This document shows, one piece after another, positions 32,893 to 41,806 of a DNA stretch of 64,000 bases. Each line of letters starts with the position of its first letter. Positions within the stretch are counted from its first letter, which is position 1. Source of the stretch: JBGTFE01 sp036403235 (GTDB lineage Bacteria; Acidobacteriota; Blastocatellia; Pyrinomonadales; Pyrinomonadaceae); NCBI GenBank assembly GCA_036403235.1, contig DASWRI010000065.1, positions 62,001 through 126,000 on the forward strand. The letters are read 5' to 3'. Below the pieces are notes generated by a model that did not search any database, was not told the DNA's origin, and worked only from the letters and a program-made list of their open reading frames with translations. The position numbers and the translations under genes are program-made.

Positions 32893-33903
32893 TTTCAAAT
32901 GCTTTCGCAAAAAAGAAACAATCTTGTAGCCGTCGATATAAACCCACGGCTTTTCGCCGAGCGTGTAATGACCGCACGGAATTGCGACTTCGCTGTGTTT
33001 TATCCGATGCTCGCGCAGAGCTTTTATCGTGTTGCGCGAAAGGTCAAGCGGAAACGTCAAATCGTAAAGCGTGTAGATATATCGCTGCGGCCGCGCGGGC
33101 ATCGCGGCGAGCTTTTTCATATATGCGAGCGGCGAAATCGGCAGCCAGTATTCGCGCAGCTCGTCCAAACTGACGTTATTTTTTAAGCCTTCCTTGACGT
33201 GATAAGTCGAAAGTCCCTGCCAGACGACGTCGGCCACATAGCCGGAAACGTGATTAAAAACGGCGGCGTCAATCGACGCGTCGTGCGCAAAGGCGAAAAA
33301 TCCGACGCAAGAGCCGATGCTCGTTCCGACAATCCCGACTTTTTCAAAACCTTGCGCTTTAAGCCACCGGACGGCGGCGCGCGTATCGACGACGGCCTGC
33401 CGTAAGGATTGCAAAGTCTGCCCGACGTTCGGCGCGACCATATAATCGGCTCTTTCAAGCTCGGGCGGCATCCGTTCCTCGTGATACGGCAAAGTCAGGC
33501 GCAGCGCCGAAAGCCCGACGCGGTTGAACATTTTGCACAAATCGAAATAGCTTCCTTCTTTAGCGTTCCAGTGCGGGAGAACCAGAACGGCCGATTTTTT
33601 GTTTTCCGCATGTGGAAAAAATTTGGCGTGAACCGTATTATTTTCGGCTGAAAAAGTTTCGATTCCGCTCGTCCACGTCAGATGGTCGCCGTCCAGTTCG
33701 TAGTCCGAAACAGCGGGCGGAAAGAAAAATTTATCGCTGTCGGCTAAAACTTCTTTTGAGTATTCCCGAAAAATCCGGCGCGGGTCATCGCCGTTCGGTT
33801 TCGCGCCGACGAATTCCAGTCCCCAGCCGAATTCGCGCACGATGCGGTTATCGTTGAGCATCGCAAAATGGCGTTCGCGCTTGTGCATATAACGCTTGAG
33901 CAT
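32890..33903 (-). CDS. Alpha/beta hydrolase family protein
   Basis: 337 residues from the ATG before LKRYMHKRERHF; the longer open frame to 33990 is translated repeat and is excluded. Core: SAVLVLPHWNAKEGSYFDL, RLTLPYHEERMPPE, nucleophile elbow VGIVGTSIGSCVGFF (Ser in GTSIGS), and a late AIPCGHYTLGE with the catalytic His. It belongs to the acyl-peptidase/DUF-type alpha/beta hydrolases. No export signal. Seven-nt units (AAAGTAA) begin only a few bases upstream of the ATG, leaving no visible ribosome site. Confidence 0.8.
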   Translation of the reverse strand: MLKRYMHKRERHFAMLNDNRIVREFGWGLEFVGAKPNGDDPRRIFREYSKEVLADSDKFFFPPAVSDYELDGDHLTWTSGIETFSAENNTVHAKFFPHAENKKSAVLVLPHWNAKEGSYFDLCKMFNRVGLSALRLTLPYHEERMPPELERADYMVAPNVGQTLQSLRQAVVDTRAAVRWLKAQGFEKVGIVGTSIGSCVGFFAFAHDASIDAAVFNHVSGYVADVVWQGLSTYHVKEGLKNNVSLDELREYWLPISPLAYMKKLAAMPARPQRYIYTLYDLTFPLDLSRNTIKALREHRIKHSEVAIPCGHYTLGEKPWVYIDGYKIVSFLRKHLK

Positions 33904-33904
33904 A

Positions 33905-34040
33905 AGTTTTAAAGTAAAAAGTAAAAAGTAAAAAGGCAAAAGGAGAAAGCGGAAATAAGACGCAAAAGAAGAATCAGTCGCGAATAACACGAATTATAAA
34001 TCAATTAATATTTGTGTACTTCGCGGCTGATTCTTCTTTT
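33905..34040. repeat. Heptad run plus GCGAATAACAC-type hairpin
   Basis: 33905-33950 holds AAAGTAA, AAAGTAA, AAAGTAA, AAAGGCA-like 7-mers. It is followed by a hairpin with arms 33964-33990 and 34014-34040 (about 23 of 27 paired, containing AAGAAGAATCAG). The whole region links the PIG-L gene stop and the hydrolase start. Confidence 0.85.
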
Positions 34041-34055
34041 AAACTTCTCTTTGCT

Positions 34056-36731
34056 TTATTTCTGCGCTTTCGGCAAACTCAAAAGATTTGCAAAAAGTCG
34101 ATACGCGCCGGGAACTCCGGCGGGAAGCTGTCGGAAAAACGAGTAGGAAGTGTAAACGTATCTGCCCTTGCCGATTTCGGCGTAGACCATTCCGCCTTTA
34201 TTTTCCTGCTCGCCCGCATCGTGCGATTCGAGCAGCGCGGTGTATTTGGCGTCAAACGTCGTGAAATTATAAAGATTTCGCTCCTGAACCCAACCGCCAA
34301 AATCCGTGTCCGAAATTTTGTTCGGGAAATTAAAAACGGCGTGCGCGGGCTGCAAAATCGTAACGCGCGCGTTTTCGTCGACGACGCGCGCGACCGTTCC
34401 GGCGGTCGTTTTTTGATTGTCCGTCATACTCGCGGCGAACGGCTGCAAATTTTGCGAGACGTAACTCGGCCGCTGATACTGCGCGATAAACGTTCCGCCG
34501 TTCGTGACAAAATCAAGAATTCGCTGATTGTTTGAAATCAAATCCTGACGAATCTGATAAGCGCGGATTCCGGCGACAATTACGTCGAAACGCGATAAAT
34601 CGCCGCTCGACAAATCCGTTTCATTCAAAAGCTCGACGCTCAATCCCATCTGTCGAATCGCTTCCGGAACTTCGTCGCCGCTGCCCATTATGTAGCCGAC
34701 TTTGACCGGCGCGATTTTCAAATCCAGAACTAAAAGCTTTGTCTGCGCGCGGCTGTAAAAACGTCTGGTTTGAATGTGCGGGTAAGCAATCGTGTGCATT
34801 TCCGTGCTCGTCAGGCCTTCGCGAAAAGCGACGTTCGGGCTGATGTAATAAGTTCCCGGTTTCGTTCGCGCCGGAATCGTAAATTCGAACGGAATCGATT
34901 CTTTTTCGGCTTTGTTTTTTAAGTTTAAGATTTTCTGCGTCGGAACAACCGTCCAATCGCCGAACGAGCCGAGATTGAGACTTGCCCAGGACGGCTCAAG
35001 CGGTTTTTCGGAAAATTTGGTGACGCTCATCGTCAGACGCTGTTTCTGGTCTTTTTCGCTGTAAGGCGCGATAAGAAGTTTATGGTCGACGCTGATTGAA
35101 AGCGACGGAACAACGTCTAAATCACGACGAATCTCGCCGCGAACGTCGTCGGCGTAGCGATATTGGACGGACTGCCTAAGAACGATTTCAGTTCCGCCGA
35201 TTGCAATTTTGACGGCGGCTGAAACTACGGGCGGCTGAAACGGCAGATTTTGGTTTTCGCCGTTTTCCCAGCGATAAAGATTTTCGTCTCGCTCATTTGT
35301 CAGCCAGTAAGGCTCGGTCAGTTTTGCTGAGTCGGAAGTTTTGACATTAAAAAGCACCGTTTCGTCCGCGTTTTCGCGGCGGAAAGCATTTTGAGTTTCC
35401 GCCTGCGCAGATTGCGCTCGCACGACCTGCCAATCTTTCGGCGCGTCCAAAACGATTTCTCCGACCTTAACGTTTTCCGCGTTTGGAAAAAAAACTTTGA
35501 CGGTCGTTTTGAAATCTTCGCCCGGCGCGATTGTTTCCTTATCGGATAAAGCATCGATTTGAATGCCTGCGGCAAGCCGGATTGCTTCGGAAAACTCAAA
35601 ATGCTTTTGCTCTAAAGTTTTATCTGCTTCAAAAATTTTGCGAGCTGTTTCACGGCTGATATCCGAGGCGTTGCCGAGAACGGCAATTATCGCTCTGGCC
35701 GCTGTTATTCGATTTAAGCCTTGAATTAAGTCCGGCAAAATATTTTGCGGACTATACGGCTCGTAATTTTTTAATACCAGTTCGGCCGATTTCTGAACTT
35801 CGTTTGACTTTTGGGTCAAAGGATTTCCCGCCGGAAGGACTTTCGAAATTCCTGAAATCGTCGTGTCGATGCCGTCAAAAACGCTCGTTTCCTTTTCGAC
35901 TTTCGGAACTTTGCTGTCCACCAGATTTAAACCCGAAAACTGCTCGCCTTTTAATTCAAGGCGTCCTTCGCCCTGCGATTTGTGCTGGCTTCTGCCTTCC
36001 ATCGCAATTTCAAAATACGAGCGTCCGAGCAGAGAATCGTACTTGCCCGTGTCGATTCGCAAAGTCGGCTGCGTCGAATCGCCGAAGCCTTGCTCGACAT
36101 AGAATTTCAAAACCTGCCACGCCGCGCCCGCGTCCGTGCATTGCTTCGGGTCGGCGGCGGCTTTGACCGCCAGCGGCGCGATGTAACCGGCGAATTGATG
36201 ATGCCCGTGACCATCAGCCGGTGTTCCGGTAAAACGCGAAATGACGACCAGCGGGCGAAAAGTGCGAATCGCGCGAACCGCGTCGCACAAGATAACTTTT
36301 TCGTCCCATTTTTCCTTTGCTTCCGAAAGGGTTTTGGAAAAACCGTAATCGAAAGCGCGCGTAAAATACTGTTCAGCACCGTCAAGCCGGCGCGCCTGCT
36401 GTAATTCTTCGGTGCGAATGACGCCGAGCGATTCAAACAATTCCGGGCCGATAATATTTTGCCCGCCGTCGCCGCGCGTCAAGGAAAGATACGCCGTCCG
36501 CGCGTTTTCGCCGCGCGCCAGGAAAGCAAGCAAACCCGAATCTTCGTCGTCCGGGTGAGCGCCGATGTGCATCACGCTCGCCGTCGTGTTCAGGCGTTTG
36601 AGAATCTGCGCCAGACCGAGCGCGCCGTAATCGTAAGTCGGCCGCGTCTGCGCCCGCGCCGGCAAATGCAAAATTAAAAATGCAAAATTAAGAAAAAGAG
36701 CGATTGAGAATTTGAATTTTGAATTTTTCAT
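34056..36731 (-). CDS. Large secreted PIG-L family deacetylase
   Basis: 891 residues. A signal peptide (1-28, cleavage PARA/Q) is followed by the PIG-L zinc deacetylase domain: VMHIGAHPDDEDSGLLAFLARG (AHPDDE motif), LTRGDGGQN, GVIRTEELQQARRLDG and ADGHGHHQFAG. Beyond about residue 300 come beta-rich domains (NEW-type Ig-like, DAPKDWQVVRAQS) and a C-terminal glutamine-amidotransferase-like part (VGYIMGSGDEVPEAI, GIRAYQ). Likely deacetylates GlcNAc-type sugars in the periplasm. The start overlaps the permease stop by 4 bp. The signal-peptide DNA is itself a 7-nt repeat hairpin. Confidence 0.9.
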   Translation of the reverse strand: MKNSKFKFSIALFLNFAFLILHLPARAQTRPTYDYGALGLAQILKRLNTTASVMHIGAHPDDEDSGLLAFLARGENARTAYLSLTRGDGGQNIIGPELFESLGVIRTEELQQARRLDGAEQYFTRAFDYGFSKTLSEAKEKWDEKVILCDAVRAIRTFRPLVVISRFTGTPADGHGHHQFAGYIAPLAVKAAADPKQCTDAGAAWQVLKFYVEQGFGDSTQPTLRIDTGKYDSLLGRSYFEIAMEGRSQHKSQGEGRLELKGEQFSGLNLVDSKVPKVEKETSVFDGIDTTISGISKVLPAGNPLTQKSNEVQKSAELVLKNYEPYSPQNILPDLIQGLNRITAARAIIAVLGNASDISRETARKIFEADKTLEQKHFEFSEAIRLAAGIQIDALSDKETIAPGEDFKTTVKVFFPNAENVKVGEIVLDAPKDWQVVRAQSAQAETQNAFRRENADETVLFNVKTSDSAKLTEPYWLTNERDENLYRWENGENQNLPFQPPVVSAAVKIAIGGTEIVLRQSVQYRYADDVRGEIRRDLDVVPSLSISVDHKLLIAPYSEKDQKQRLTMSVTKFSEKPLEPSWASLNLGSFGDWTVVPTQKILNLKNKAEKESIPFEFTIPARTKPGTYYISPNVAFREGLTSTEMHTIAYPHIQTRRFYSRAQTKLLVLDLKIAPVKVGYIMGSGDEVPEAIRQMGLSVELLNETDLSSGDLSRFDVIVAGIRAYQIRQDLISNNQRILDFVTNGGTFIAQYQRPSYVSQNLQPFAASMTDNQKTTAGTVARVVDENARVTILQPAHAVFNFPNKISDTDFGGWVQERNLYNFTTFDAKYTALLESHDAGEQENKGGMVYAEIGKGRYVYTSYSFFRQLPAGVPGAYRLFANLLSLPKAQK

Positions 36732-36735
36732 TTTG
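36665..36735. repeat. Heptad hairpin encoding a signal peptide
   Basis: ATGCAAA, ATTAAAA, ATGCAAA, ATTAAGA on one side and GAATTTG, AATTTTG, AATTTTT, CATTTTG on the other, at 7-nt steps; 20-nt segments pair at about 16 positions. Read on the minus strand it carries the permease stop, the PIG-L start codon and codons 2-24 of its signal peptide. Confidence 0.8.
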
Positions 36736-38182
36736 AGTTATCAAACGGAAATTCGCCGCGTTTATATGAGCGGACGAGATAAATTATCAAACCGAGAACA
36801 ATCAAAACGGCGGCGTATTTTATTTCCTTTTGAAAATTCGGGCGCATAAAAAGCACGTACAAAAATCCGACAATCGCAACGAGCGCCGGAATCGGATAAA
36901 GCCACATCCGAAAAGGTCTGGGAAAATCTTTGCGGGTCTGGCGCAAAATAATCAAGCCGACGATTTGCGCTAAAAATTGAACGATGAGACGAATCACGAT
37001 AAGCGCGTAGATAATATCTTTTAATTTCAGAAAGCAAAAAAGCGCGCCGATTCCGCCCATTATCAAAAGCGAAACGTATGGAAAACGATGTTTCGGGTGC
37101 AGTTTTGAAAAGATTTTAAAATAATTTCCGTCCAGAGCGGCCGCAAAAGGAATCCGCGAATAGCCGAGAAGAAGCGAAAAGACGGACGAAAAGGCCGTCC
37201 ACATAATCAGCAAAGTCGCAATCACGCCGGCCGTGTGTCCGTAAAGCCTTTCGATAAAACTCGAAATTACGTATTGCCGCACCGCTTCGTTTTCCGGTTT
37301 TGCGGTTTCGACAAATTCGCTCCATGGAATCACGCCGAGAATGGAAATATTCATCACGATATAAATCGCGGCGACAACCAAAATCGAAAAAATAATCGAG
37401 CGCGGTATCGTTTTCTCCGGCTCTTTGACTTCGCCCGCAAAAAAACAGACGTTGTAATAACCGAAATAATCATAAACCGCAACGAGCAGGGCCGAGCCCA
37501 AACCGAGAAAAAACTCCGGTTTGAGAGCAAAAGCGCCGGGCGGAAAATCAAACGCTATGTGCGGATTGAAATTCGTCACGCCGGCGAAAATTATCCAGAC
37601 AATCGTCAGCATCACGCCAATCCATAAAAATTTTGAAAATTTTTCGATGACCGTGATTTTTCGATAGAGCAGAAAAACGCAGAACAAACAAACGCCGATG
37701 GCGACAAAAGTCGAATAAGCGCCGACGACGCTCGTGCTCAAATCGCCGAGCAAAGGAATTTGCAGATGAAAATCCTGCGAGAGAAACGTTTCTTTAAGAC
37801 CCGGAAAGACGTAAGTCGCGTAAAGCGCAAAGCCGACGCAGCCCGAAGCAATCGAAAGCGGCGCGCTGAACTGCAACTGCCAGATAAACAAAAACGACAT
37901 CAGTCGTCCGAGCCTTCGTTTGCCGTAAATTTCCTGCAGATAATTGTAAGGCCCGCCCGATTTCGGCATCGCCGCGCCGAGCTCGGCCCAGACCAGACCG
38001 TCGCAGATGACCAGAAACGCGCCGAGAATCCAGCCGAGCATCGCCTGCGGCCCGCCCATCGCCGCGATAATCAGCGGCATCGTGATAAACGGCCCGACGC
38101 CGATCATGTCAATCATGTTCAGCGTCGTCGCGCCCGAAACACCGACCGCGCGAATCAATTCGGGTTTTTCATCTTCGGCCAT
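36728..38182 (-). CDS. APC-family amino acid permease
   Basis: 484 residues with about twelve membrane segments. The first segment motif MIDMIGVGPFITMPLIIAAM and GPQAMLGWILGAFLVICDGLVWAELGAAMPKSGGPYNYLQEIYG are classic for the amino acid/polyamine/organocation superfamily. The substrate is unknown. It is followed by the PIG-L deacetylase with an ATGA overlap and preceded by bshA on the same strand, so uptake of an amino acid or peptide product may be linked to those genes. Confidence 0.9.
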   Translation of the reverse strand: MAEDEKPELIRAVGVSGATTLNMIDMIGVGPFITMPLIIAAMGGPQAMLGWILGAFLVICDGLVWAELGAAMPKSGGPYNYLQEIYGKRRLGRLMSFLFIWQLQFSAPLSIASGCVGFALYATYVFPGLKETFLSQDFHLQIPLLGDLSTSVVGAYSTFVAIGVCLFCVFLLYRKITVIEKFSKFLWIGVMLTIVWIIFAGVTNFNPHIAFDFPPGAFALKPEFFLGLGSALLVAVYDYFGYYNVCFFAGEVKEPEKTIPRSIIFSILVVAAIYIVMNISILGVIPWSEFVETAKPENEAVRQYVISSFIERLYGHTAGVIATLLIMWTAFSSVFSLLLGYSRIPFAAALDGNYFKIFSKLHPKHRFPYVSLLIMGGIGALFCFLKLKDIIYALIVIRLIVQFLAQIVGLIILRQTRKDFPRPFRMWLYPIPALVAIVGFLYVLFMRPNFQKEIKYAAVLIVLGLIIYLVRSYKRGEFPFDNSK

Positions 38183-38192
38183 AAACTTTATT

Positions 38193-38271
38193 AGTGAAAA
38201 GTGAATAGTGAAAAGTGAAAAATTAAGGAAATATTCTTAAGTTATTCACTTTTCACTATTCATTTCTCACT
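38193..38271. repeat. Heptad hairpin (AGTGAAA units)
   Basis: Arms 38193-38219 and 38245-38271 pair at about 25 of 27; AGTGAAA, AGTGAAT, AGTGAAA, AGTGAAA at exact 7-nt steps. Loop carries CTTAA palindromes. Lies between bshA and the permease gene. Confidence 0.9.
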
Positions 38272-38275
38272 GTTT

Positions 38276-39427
38276 TTAAGCGTTCTGCATCCGCATTTTG
38301 TCGCTTTGCGCCAGAATTTTTTCGTAAAAATTTATATACTGCGGGATGATTAGCTCCGAGCCGTAGCGCGTGACGGCAGATTCGCGCGCTTTTTCGCCGA
38401 AAGCGGCGCGCATTTCTTCGTCTTTTAAAAGTTTCAACACGTCGTCGGACATTTTTTCCGTGTCGCCGATATCGCTTAAAAATCCGGTTTCGCCATCGAC
38501 GACGACTTCCGGTATGCCGCCGATGCGCGTCGCGATGACGGGAACTTCGCAGGCTTCGGCTTCGAGCGCGGCAAGCCCGAAGGATTCGAGCTCGGACGGA
38601 AGCAGAAATACGTCCGCGATGCCGAGATAATCGGGAATATTCGCCTGTTTCCCGACAAATATCACGTCGTCTTTAACACCTAATTGCTCGGCGCGATAGA
38701 CGCAGGCCGAGCGCTCCGGCCCGTCGCCGACCATCACGAGGCGCGCGTTTTGGCCTTTTTTCCTGACTTTCGCGAGAATTTCGACGCAATCGACGGGACG
38801 CTTGACGGCGCGGAAATTGGAAACGTGAACGAGCAGTTTTTCGCCGTTCGGCGCTAATTCGTCGCGTAGCGGCGATTCGGCTATACGCTTGTAATGACAG
38901 CCGCAGATAAAATTCGGGATGACTTCGATTTCGTCAAAATCGAAGGTTTCAATCGTCGCTTTTTGCAGAAATTTCGAGACGGCCGTGACGCCGTCCGACT
39001 GCTGCAAGCCGTAGCGCGTAATCGGCAGGTAGCTGCGGTCGGCGCCGACGAGCGTGATGTCCGTGCCGTGCAGCGTCGTGATGACCGGAACGTAGCGTTT
39101 TTGCTTGATTGATTCGCGCGCCAGAATTGCGCTGATTGAATGCGGAATCGCGTAGTGAACGTGCAGCAAATCGAGTTTTTCCGAGCGCGCGACCGTCGCC
39201 ATTTTGGTCGCCAGCGCCAAATCATACGGCTGGTGCTCGAAAAGCGGGTAGCTCATCATCTCGACTTCGTGAAAATGGACGCGCTCGTTGAGCTCGGTCA
39301 GGCGCGTCGGCAGCATCGACGAGATAAAATGAACGTTATGCCCGCGCAGTCCGAGCTCGCGCCCGAGCTCCGAGCCGACGATGCCGCTTCCGCCGTAAGT
39401 TGGATAAACCGTGATTCCGATGTTCAT
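38276..39427 (-). CDS. bshA: N-acetylglucosaminyl L-malate synthase BshA
   Basis: GT4 glycosyltransferase joining UDP-GlcNAc and L-malate, the first step of bacillithiol synthesis. 383 residues. BshA hallmarks: GITVYPTYGGSGIVGSELG, HVHYAIPHSISA, TTLHGTDITLVGADRSY, IPNFICGCHYKR, LVHVSNFRAVKRPVDCVEI, LLPSELESFGLAALEAEACEVPVIATRIGGIPE. The same strand continues with a permease and a PIG-L protein, but the latter is exported and therefore unlikely to be the cytosolic BshB. Confidence 0.92.
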   Translation of the reverse strand: MNIGITVYPTYGGSGIVGSELGRELGLRGHNVHFISSMLPTRLTELNERVHFHEVEMMSYPLFEHQPYDLALATKMATVARSEKLDLLHVHYAIPHSISAILARESIKQKRYVPVITTLHGTDITLVGADRSYLPITRYGLQQSDGVTAVSKFLQKATIETFDFDEIEVIPNFICGCHYKRIAESPLRDELAPNGEKLLVHVSNFRAVKRPVDCVEILAKVRKKGQNARLVMVGDGPERSACVYRAEQLGVKDDVIFVGKQANIPDYLGIADVFLLPSELESFGLAALEAEACEVPVIATRIGGIPEVVVDGETGFLSDIGDTEKMSDDVLKLLKDEEMRAAFGEKARESAVTRYGSELIIPQYINFYEKILAQSDKMRMQNA

Positions 39428-39496
39428 AAATTAAAAGTATCGTATCACGCCGTTTTGTAAAACTTCCACTCTATCAGCCATAAGAAATAAAGAAGC

Positions 39497-39579
39497 TTTG
39501 CCCGCGAATAAACGCGAAACGGCGCGAAAATTAATTATTTTTCTTTTTTCGTGTCCATTTGCGTTTATTCGCGGGCAAA
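39497..39579. repeat. GCGAATAAACGC-type hairpin
   Basis: Arms TTTGCCCGCGAATAAACGC (39497-39515) and its exact 19-bp complement (39561-39579). The same arm core recurs at 55990-56077. Confidence 0.92.
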
Positions 39580-39604
39580 ATTATCTGATAGACGACAATT
39601 TAAA

Positions 39605-40972
39605 TTAATTAAAGAAAAAAGTCCGCAGACACGCGCCGAGAACGATTGTCGCCAAGCCGAAACACGTTTGATTGTTCGGAGCGGCCTGTGTCAGATTCGC
39701 GGCTTCTTTGTTTGGCGCCGGGTTTTCCTTTGTTTCGGTTATATTTTCGCTGATTTTCGTCGTTGTGCCCTTTTTTCTGACATAGTAAATGACGCCCGAG
39801 TAATCATCGGTAAAGAAAAACGAATTGGCGTCGAGCCGCATAATATCGCACGGGCGGCCGAGAACCGCATTGCCGACCAAAAATCCGTTGATAAAATCCT
39901 GCAATTTTTCGCCCTTGCGCATTATCACGATTTTGTAGCCGTGACCGACGGTTTTGTTGGACGAGCCGTGAAGCGACACGAGAAAAGCGTTTTTGAGAGC
40001 TCCGTCGGTGTCCGCATCGTCGAAATAATCAAAGCCGAGCGCCGAGCTGTGCGCCGGAAAATAAGCGTAAGAGGCGGGCACTTTGTCGCAAGATTGCAAA
40101 CGAGTAGTCGGTTTTTTGATACGTCCGGTCGGAGTCGTGTCGAAAAAAACCTTGCCGTCCGCCTGGTAGCACGAAGCCCAGCCGTAATCGGCGCCGTCTT
40201 TTAAGGCGTAAAAAGTTTCGTCCGGTTTATATAATCCGAGATGGTCTGAGCCCTGATTGGTCGCCCATAGATTTTCGCCAATCCATTTTATTGACACGGC
40301 GTTTCGCAGGCCTCTGACGTAATGACGCAGATTTTTGCCGTCCGCGTCCATTTCCATAATTCCGGCGCGAACGTCTTCTTTTTCGTCGCACGCGTTGCAG
40401 CTCGAACCGACTGAAATGTAAAGCTTTCCGTTCGGCGAAAAAGCGATTGTTCGCGTCAGATGCCAGCCGCCGTATTTGTAGCTCAAGCCGTAATCGGGAA
40501 AAGTCGCCAAAACTTGCGGCTTTGTGTCCGAAGGTTTCGTCTCGCCGCGCGTGAATTTGCGGCGCGTCAATTTATCCGTTTCGGCCAGATAAAACCAGTC
40601 CTGACCGTCCGCGTCAGTGTAAAACTGCGCGCTGTTCGGATTTCGCAAATTTGTCAGATACGCGGTTACTTTGCCGAATTTTCCGGTTTTTTCGTTCCAT
40701 CCGTCGAGAATATAAACCGTGCCTTTGGTGTTGTCCTGCAAATTGAACATATCGGTCACGAAAATTCTTCCGTCCGGCGATTTGGCGAAAAAACGGACGC
40801 GCTTTAAGTTTTCGACCGCCGGAATTATTTCGTATTCGGCGGGCAGATTGAGGTCAAACGTCTTGCCGTTTTGCAGACTGATTTTATGCGGAACGAGCCT
40901 CGGCGACTGGGCAAAAGCGGAAAGCGAAAAGACGAGCAGGCAAACGAGCGGAAAAAGAAAGTTTTGTTTCAT
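39605..40972 (-). CDS. Secreted sorbosone/glucose dehydrogenase-like beta-propeller
   Basis: 455 residues with signal peptide (1-21, AFAQ). Beta-propeller of the PQQ-dependent sugar dehydrogenase type: VRFFAKSPDGRIFVTDMF, GGWHLTRTIAFSPNGKLYISVGSSCNACDE, GLRNAVSIKW, LWATNQGSDHLG, HSSALGFDYFDD and LVSLHGSSNKTVGHGYKIV. The HGSSNKT and CNACDE motifs fit L-sorbosone dehydrogenase homologues. The C-terminus ends in an unusual hydrophobic stretch (CFGLATIVLGACLRTFFFN), which could be an anchor. Substrate not known. Confidence 0.85.
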   Translation of the reverse strand: MKQNFLFPLVCLLVFSLSAFAQSPRLVPHKISLQNGKTFDLNLPAEYEIIPAVENLKRVRFFAKSPDGRIFVTDMFNLQDNTKGTVYILDGWNEKTGKFGKVTAYLTNLRNPNSAQFYTDADGQDWFYLAETDKLTRRKFTRGETKPSDTKPQVLATFPDYGLSYKYGGWHLTRTIAFSPNGKLYISVGSSCNACDEKEDVRAGIMEMDADGKNLRHYVRGLRNAVSIKWIGENLWATNQGSDHLGLYKPDETFYALKDGADYGWASCYQADGKVFFDTTPTGRIKKPTTRLQSCDKVPASYAYFPAHSSALGFDYFDDADTDGALKNAFLVSLHGSSNKTVGHGYKIVIMRKGEKLQDFINGFLVGNAVLGRPCDIMRLDANSFFFTDDYSGVIYYVRKKGTTTKISENITETKENPAPNKEAANLTQAAPNNQTCFGLATIVLGACLRTFFFN

Positions 40973-41060
40973 AAGTTTATAATTTCTGTGTATTTGCAGA
41001 AATTATAAACCAAATGCGAGAAAAAGTTTATTAAAAAACCAACGGGCGGCGATTATTTTT

Positions 41061-41753
41061 TTAGTAGTCCGTGACATCAATCGGCTGCGGATAGGGCTCG
41101 ATAACTTCCAGCCGGCAGGGAATCGAAAATCGTTTGACGTCTTTCCTTTTCGCGTCGTCCTGAATAAACACGAAAGTTAAGCGCGCGTCGCGTTCTGCGT
41201 CCGTTTCCGACGACTCGAACGTGCTTTTCAAAGCGGCCTGCTCGCTTGCCTGTCGCAAAAGCGGGTGACCGCTGACGGCTTTGGCGGAGGTGACGCCGCC
41301 TGTTTTGTCGATTTTGATTTCGACGACGACCTCGCCCATTGCGCGAACGGCGCGCGCCGCGGCCGGATAAACCGGTTTTTCGAATTTGACGATTTTCGGG
41401 CAGAAAGCGGCGGAAGAATTCGAATCGGTTTCGACAACAAACTCGATAAAATCAGGATTTAAGCCGTTTTCCTGAATAGTTATAAACGCGACGAATTTGC
41501 CGGAAATCGTTTGGCTGACGGTCAGCTCGTAACGCCCCGGCGCGAGTCTGACTTCAAATTCGCCGTTGATGTCGGTGAAGGCCGGAGTTTCCAGCGCATC
41601 GCTCTTAAAAACCATTCTCACCGCCGGAATCACCTCGGAGTCTTGATTTTTGACGACGCCTCGAAGCGTGTGAGAATTCGGCTGTTCCTGAGCAAAATTT
41701 GCGGCCGCAAAACAAAAAACGAGCAAAGCGAAAGCGTAGAGAAGATTTTTCAT
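41061..41753 (-). CDS. TonB-C domain protein with CarboxypepD_reg domain
   Basis: 230 residues. Signal peptide (1-21, NFAQ), carboxypeptidase-regulatory-like beta-sandwich (about 27-110, LRGVVKNQDSEVIPAVRM), then a TonB C-terminal-type domain (about 120-195: FEKPVYPAAARAVRAMGEVVVEIKIDKTGGV ... HPLLRQASEQAALKSTF). With no N-terminal TM plus Pro-rich spacer it is not a classical TonB; such TonB-C proteins are common and mostly uncharacterised in Acidobacteriota. Confidence 0.85.
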   Translation of the reverse strand: MKNLLYAFALLVFCFAAANFAQEQPNSHTLRGVVKNQDSEVIPAVRMVFKSDALETPAFTDINGEFEVRLAPGRYELTVSQTISGKFVAFITIQENGLNPDFIEFVVETDSNSSAAFCPKIVKFEKPVYPAAARAVRAMGEVVVEIKIDKTGGVTSAKAVSGHPLLRQASEQAALKSTFESSETDAERDARLTFVFIQDDAKRKDVKRFSIPCRLEVIEPYPQPIDVTDY

Positions 41754-41806
41754 AAATTCGTCTCTGTGATGCGCCGAGTTCGATTTTTGGTTGTAATTCG
41801 GGAAAC

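Noticed and set aside
33904..33990. N-terminal extension of the alpha/beta hydrolase
   Set aside because: The extra 29 residues are translated heptad and hairpin repeat; the ATG at 33903 begins the family-like sequence.
34056..36731. BshB (bacillithiol deacetylase)
   Set aside because: Located near bshA and of the PIG-L family, but it is exported, nearly four times too long and multi-domain.
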